Assembly: GCA_016705245.1 (NCBI GenBank) | Contig: JADIYM010000010.1 | Coordinates: 119,691-183,690 of the forward strand | Direction of reading: 5' to 3' | Source of the DNA: Blastocatellia bacterium | Lineage (GTDB): Bacteria > Acidobacteriota > Blastocatellia > UBA7656 > JADIYM01 | Length of the DNA stretch: 64,000 bases | Part shown: positions 62,574 to 64,000 of the stretch, in pieces | Layout of the letters: each line of letters opens with the position of its first letter | How positions within the stretch are numbered: position 1 is the first letter of the stretch | Translations under genes and position numbers: made by a program | The notes under the pieces: model-generated | Seen by the model: only the letters and a program-made list of their open reading frames with translations | What the model was told of the DNA's origin: nothing | Database searches by the model: none

Positions 62574-62738
62574 AGTGCGAGCGGTCCCTGTCGGCCGCGT
62601 CGGGAGTGCGGTCCCCGTCGGCCGCCCATTGCGCCTCTCCGCAGGCAAGCCGCGAAAACACCAATGGCCGGACGCTTGTGGCGTCCGGCCATTGGTGGTC
62701 ACATCAAAGAATGGTGAAACGAGCAGGGAGATGTCGGT

Positions 62739-63314
62739 CTAAAGAGCCGCTGTCGTTGCGACCTCGGGTTCCCAGCCGCGGCGGAGAACCTCGACCTTCA
62801 CCTTGCGCGCGCCGAAGACAATGGCTTCCTTGCGCGTGGGGATATAAATGTCAATCTTCCGACCCTTGATGGCCCCGCCCGTATCCATAACGGTGTAGAT
62901 GCCGGAATAGCTTCCAGCCTGGATGCGGACGACGGAGCCGAGAGGGAGTACCTTGGGATCGGCGGCGATAATGCCACGCCGCACGGTAACGCCTGATGCG
63001 GTCTGCCCCTTGAGACAGTAGGCGGTCGCCAAAAAAGTCGTGGAAATTGCCTTCGACTCTTCACGGTCGACATTGGGAACGACCTCGTCGGCGGGCGCCG
63101 GGAGGAGGTTCGCATCGTCGCTCGATTCGAATTCGGAGGCCTCGGAAATGGCTTCGGATTTGATTGTCGAGGTAACGGTGATCGCAGCGGTCTGCTGGGC
63201 GATGACCGTCAGGGTTGCCGGGAACGAAACAATAACGCCCGACAGAAGGATGCGTCCGAGGACGCGTGAGACGGAGGGGTTTCCTTTTCTCGTGCTGTTG
63301 GCACTGAGTCTCAT
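62739..63314 (-). CDS. Exported 3D-domain protein (putative peptidoglycan hydrolase)
   Basis: A 191-residue exported protein. Signal peptide about 1-39, Glu/Ser/Asp-rich linker about 50-90, and a C-terminal 3D (Asp-Asp-Asp) domain about 95-180. The domain pattern is clear: TAYCLKGQTASGVTVRRGII, AADPKVLPLGSVVRIQ, the paired acidic motif MDTGGAIKGRKIDIY, and FGARKVKVEVLRRGW. This double-psi barrel is shared with lytic transglycosylase MltA and resuscitation factors such as YuiC, so cleavage of glycan strands is likely. The ATG has AGGAG upstream and a leader of about 130 nt. Confidence 0.9.
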   Translation of the reverse strand: MRLSANSTRKGNPSVSRVLGRILLSGVIVSFPATLTVIAQQTAAITVTSTIKSEAISEASEFESSDDANLLPAPADEVVPNVDREESKAISTTFLATAYCLKGQTASGVTVRRGIIAADPKVLPLGSVVRIQAGSYSGIYTVMDTGGAIKGRKIDIYIPTRKEAIVFGARKVKVEVLRRGWEPEVATTAAL

Positions 63315-63440
63315 CTTTTTCTCCTATTTAGTTGTCAACGAACATCTCCCGGAACAGAAGCGCGAGAGCGCGGGAATCTCACCCACACCCTTCTCACCGC
63401 AGTACGGTTCGAGACTTCGCCGGGAGACCGGCTGTGAACA
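63315..63440 (-). promoter_or_regulatory. Hairpin-rich 5' leader of the 3D-domain gene
   Basis: Several short stems can form in the predicted leader (GCCGG-TCTC-CCGGC, GCGC-TCTC-GCGC). Leaders of 3D-domain hydrolase genes carry c-di-AMP riboswitches in some Gram-positives, but I cannot match that consensus here, so this is only a candidate. Confidence 0.25.
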
Positions 63441-63450
63441 AACGTGAACA

Positions 63451-63479
63451 CTATCACAAGGTGTCAAGGATTCGGTCAA
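63451..63479 (-). promoter_or_regulatory. Candidate promoter of the 3D-domain gene
   Basis: Reverse strand: TTGACC (63479-63474), a 17-nt spacer and TGATAG (63456-63451). The -10 box and spacing equal those before the glycosyltransferase gene. A second TTGACA lies inside the spacer. Confidence 0.5.
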
Positions 63480-63551
63480 AATAGCGACAGAGGTAGTGGG
63501 TCAATCTGACTTCGTCTCGCGTCGACTCAGTCCTTCACATTTCAGTTGCTC

Positions 63552-63645
63552 TATTGCGTCTTTGCGGCTCCTTGCGCCTTGGCGAGAACTCTCGCCGTCG
63601 AAGAAGTTCTCGCAAAGGCGCCAAGGAAGACGCAAAGACGCAAAA
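63552..63645. repeat. Palindromic repeat, family R1 (copy i)
   Basis: ATTGCGTCTTTGCGGCTCCT and TGCGCCTTGGCGAGAACT face AGTTCTCGCAAAGGCGCCAA and GGAAGACGCAAAGACGCAAA. Confidence 0.8.
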
Positions 63646-63779
63646 TGAGCAGTGAGCCTGCACCAAGGCACCGGGGAACCCACTACTGTTGCTCGCGGTA
63701 GCGAGCGGGTCGCCCTGGAAGCGGAGCACGCCCGAGTGATACGCACGCTCGAGGAAAGACCTCGAACGCGCTCGCCCCT

Positions 63780-64000
63780 TCAGGCCACGGCTGCCTGGCG
63801 TGCCATGATCTCGGGAAGGAGCTTTTCGAGACCGCTCTCGAGGTCCAAGTAGACACGCCGCGCCGTGATGAAGTCGCCGGACTCGGCGAGTTCCTCGAGA
63901 CGGCACGCCGCCCGCACGCAGGCTTCAGCTCCGAAGATGCCCAGTTCGCCCTTCAACTTGTGCGCCTCCCGAGCGAGCGCCGTGCCGTCGGCGTTCTCAA
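63780..64000 (-). CDS. C-terminal HPt domain of a signalling protein (cut by window edge)
   Basis: Only the last 72 or so codons are visible. The reverse-strand frame reads AREAHKLKGELGIFGAEACV, RLEELAESGDF and LEKLLPEIMARQ, then TGA. This is a histidine-phosphotransfer helix bundle, with the phosphoaccepting His in AHKLKGELG. Such domains end hybrid histidine kinases or CheA/BarA-like phosphorelay proteins; the rest lies beyond 64000. The call is from my own translation and is fairly secure for the domain, not for the whole protein. Confidence 0.82.
   Translation of the reverse strand, partial: ENADGTALAREAHKLKGELGIFGAEACVRAACRLEELAESGDFITARRVYLDLESGLEKLLPEIMARQAAVA

Overview
The window is about 64 kb of GC-rich, gene-dense bacterial chromosome. 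It suggests a free-living Gram-negative bacterium with type IV pili, an Hfq protein, histidine biosynthesis and a very large complement of modular secreted proteins. Families in the style of HYR, PPC, proprotein-convertase P-domain and DUF4394, together with many intergenic 'CTCTGCGTCTCTGCG'-type palindromes, fit an acidobacterial (Acidobacteriota-like) genome best. That placement is inference; no rRNA or other phylogenetic marker was seen. No tRNA, CRISPR array or insertion sequence was recognised.

Layout. 1-5.1 kb: reverse-strand pilMNOPQ operon (pilQ cut by the window edge). Its leader carries a clear c-di-GMP-I (GEMM) riboswitch downstream of a sigma70-like promoter. 5.2-7.1 kb: nicotinate phosphoribosyltransferase, apparently leaderless, and a Nudix hydrolase. 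7.2-14.4 kb: two giant reverse-strand secreted proteins (PPC, P and HYR domains). 14.8-18.8 kb: an unknown helical protein and a VIT/VWA protein. 19-29 kb: four large secreted proteins, including a tandem duplicated pair and a reprolysin-type metallopeptidase. 29.3-32.5 kb: a membrane protein with zinc-finger, 6-phosphogluconolactonase and a lipoprotein. 32.9-39.5 kb: transketolase, FGGY sugar kinase, a secreted propeller-like protein, cobalamin adenosyltransferase and a Nudix hydrolase. 39.5-40.3 kb: a gene-free palindrome-rich stretch. 40.4-47.4 kb: a small secreted protein, a subtilase and a 1263-residue BNR-repeat protein. 47.5-52.2 kb: holB-tmk-hfq, a lipoprotein and a TPR-GGDEF diguanylate cyclase. 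52.6-55.9 kb: another giant secreted protein. 56-63.3 kb: hisBHA, an NtrB/NtrC-type two-component system, a glycosyltransferase and a 3D-domain protein. The right edge cuts a protein ending in an HPt domain.

Main themes. (1) Nine large secreted proteins each end in one of two C-terminal modules, never both: a Cys-containing module of about 105 residues ending in an RDRN(I/L) motif (module A, five genes), or about five repeats of 47-49 residues with GDWDGNG and FFLRN motifs, ending at GDWD or a close variant (module B, four genes). (2) A c-di-GMP riboswitch in front of the pilus operon and a diguanylate cyclase with an intact I-site in the same window suggest c-di-GMP control of surface attachment. 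(3) Several genes have TTGAC(A)-N17-TAGGNT-like promoters whose -10 box lies exactly 7 nt before the start codon, implying leaderless mRNAs. (4) At least four families of intergenic inverted repeats fill the gaps. (5) Seven apparent indels in five genes, including hisA and an NtrC regulator whose stop is lost at a G6 run, point to residual sequencing error, or less likely to real decay.
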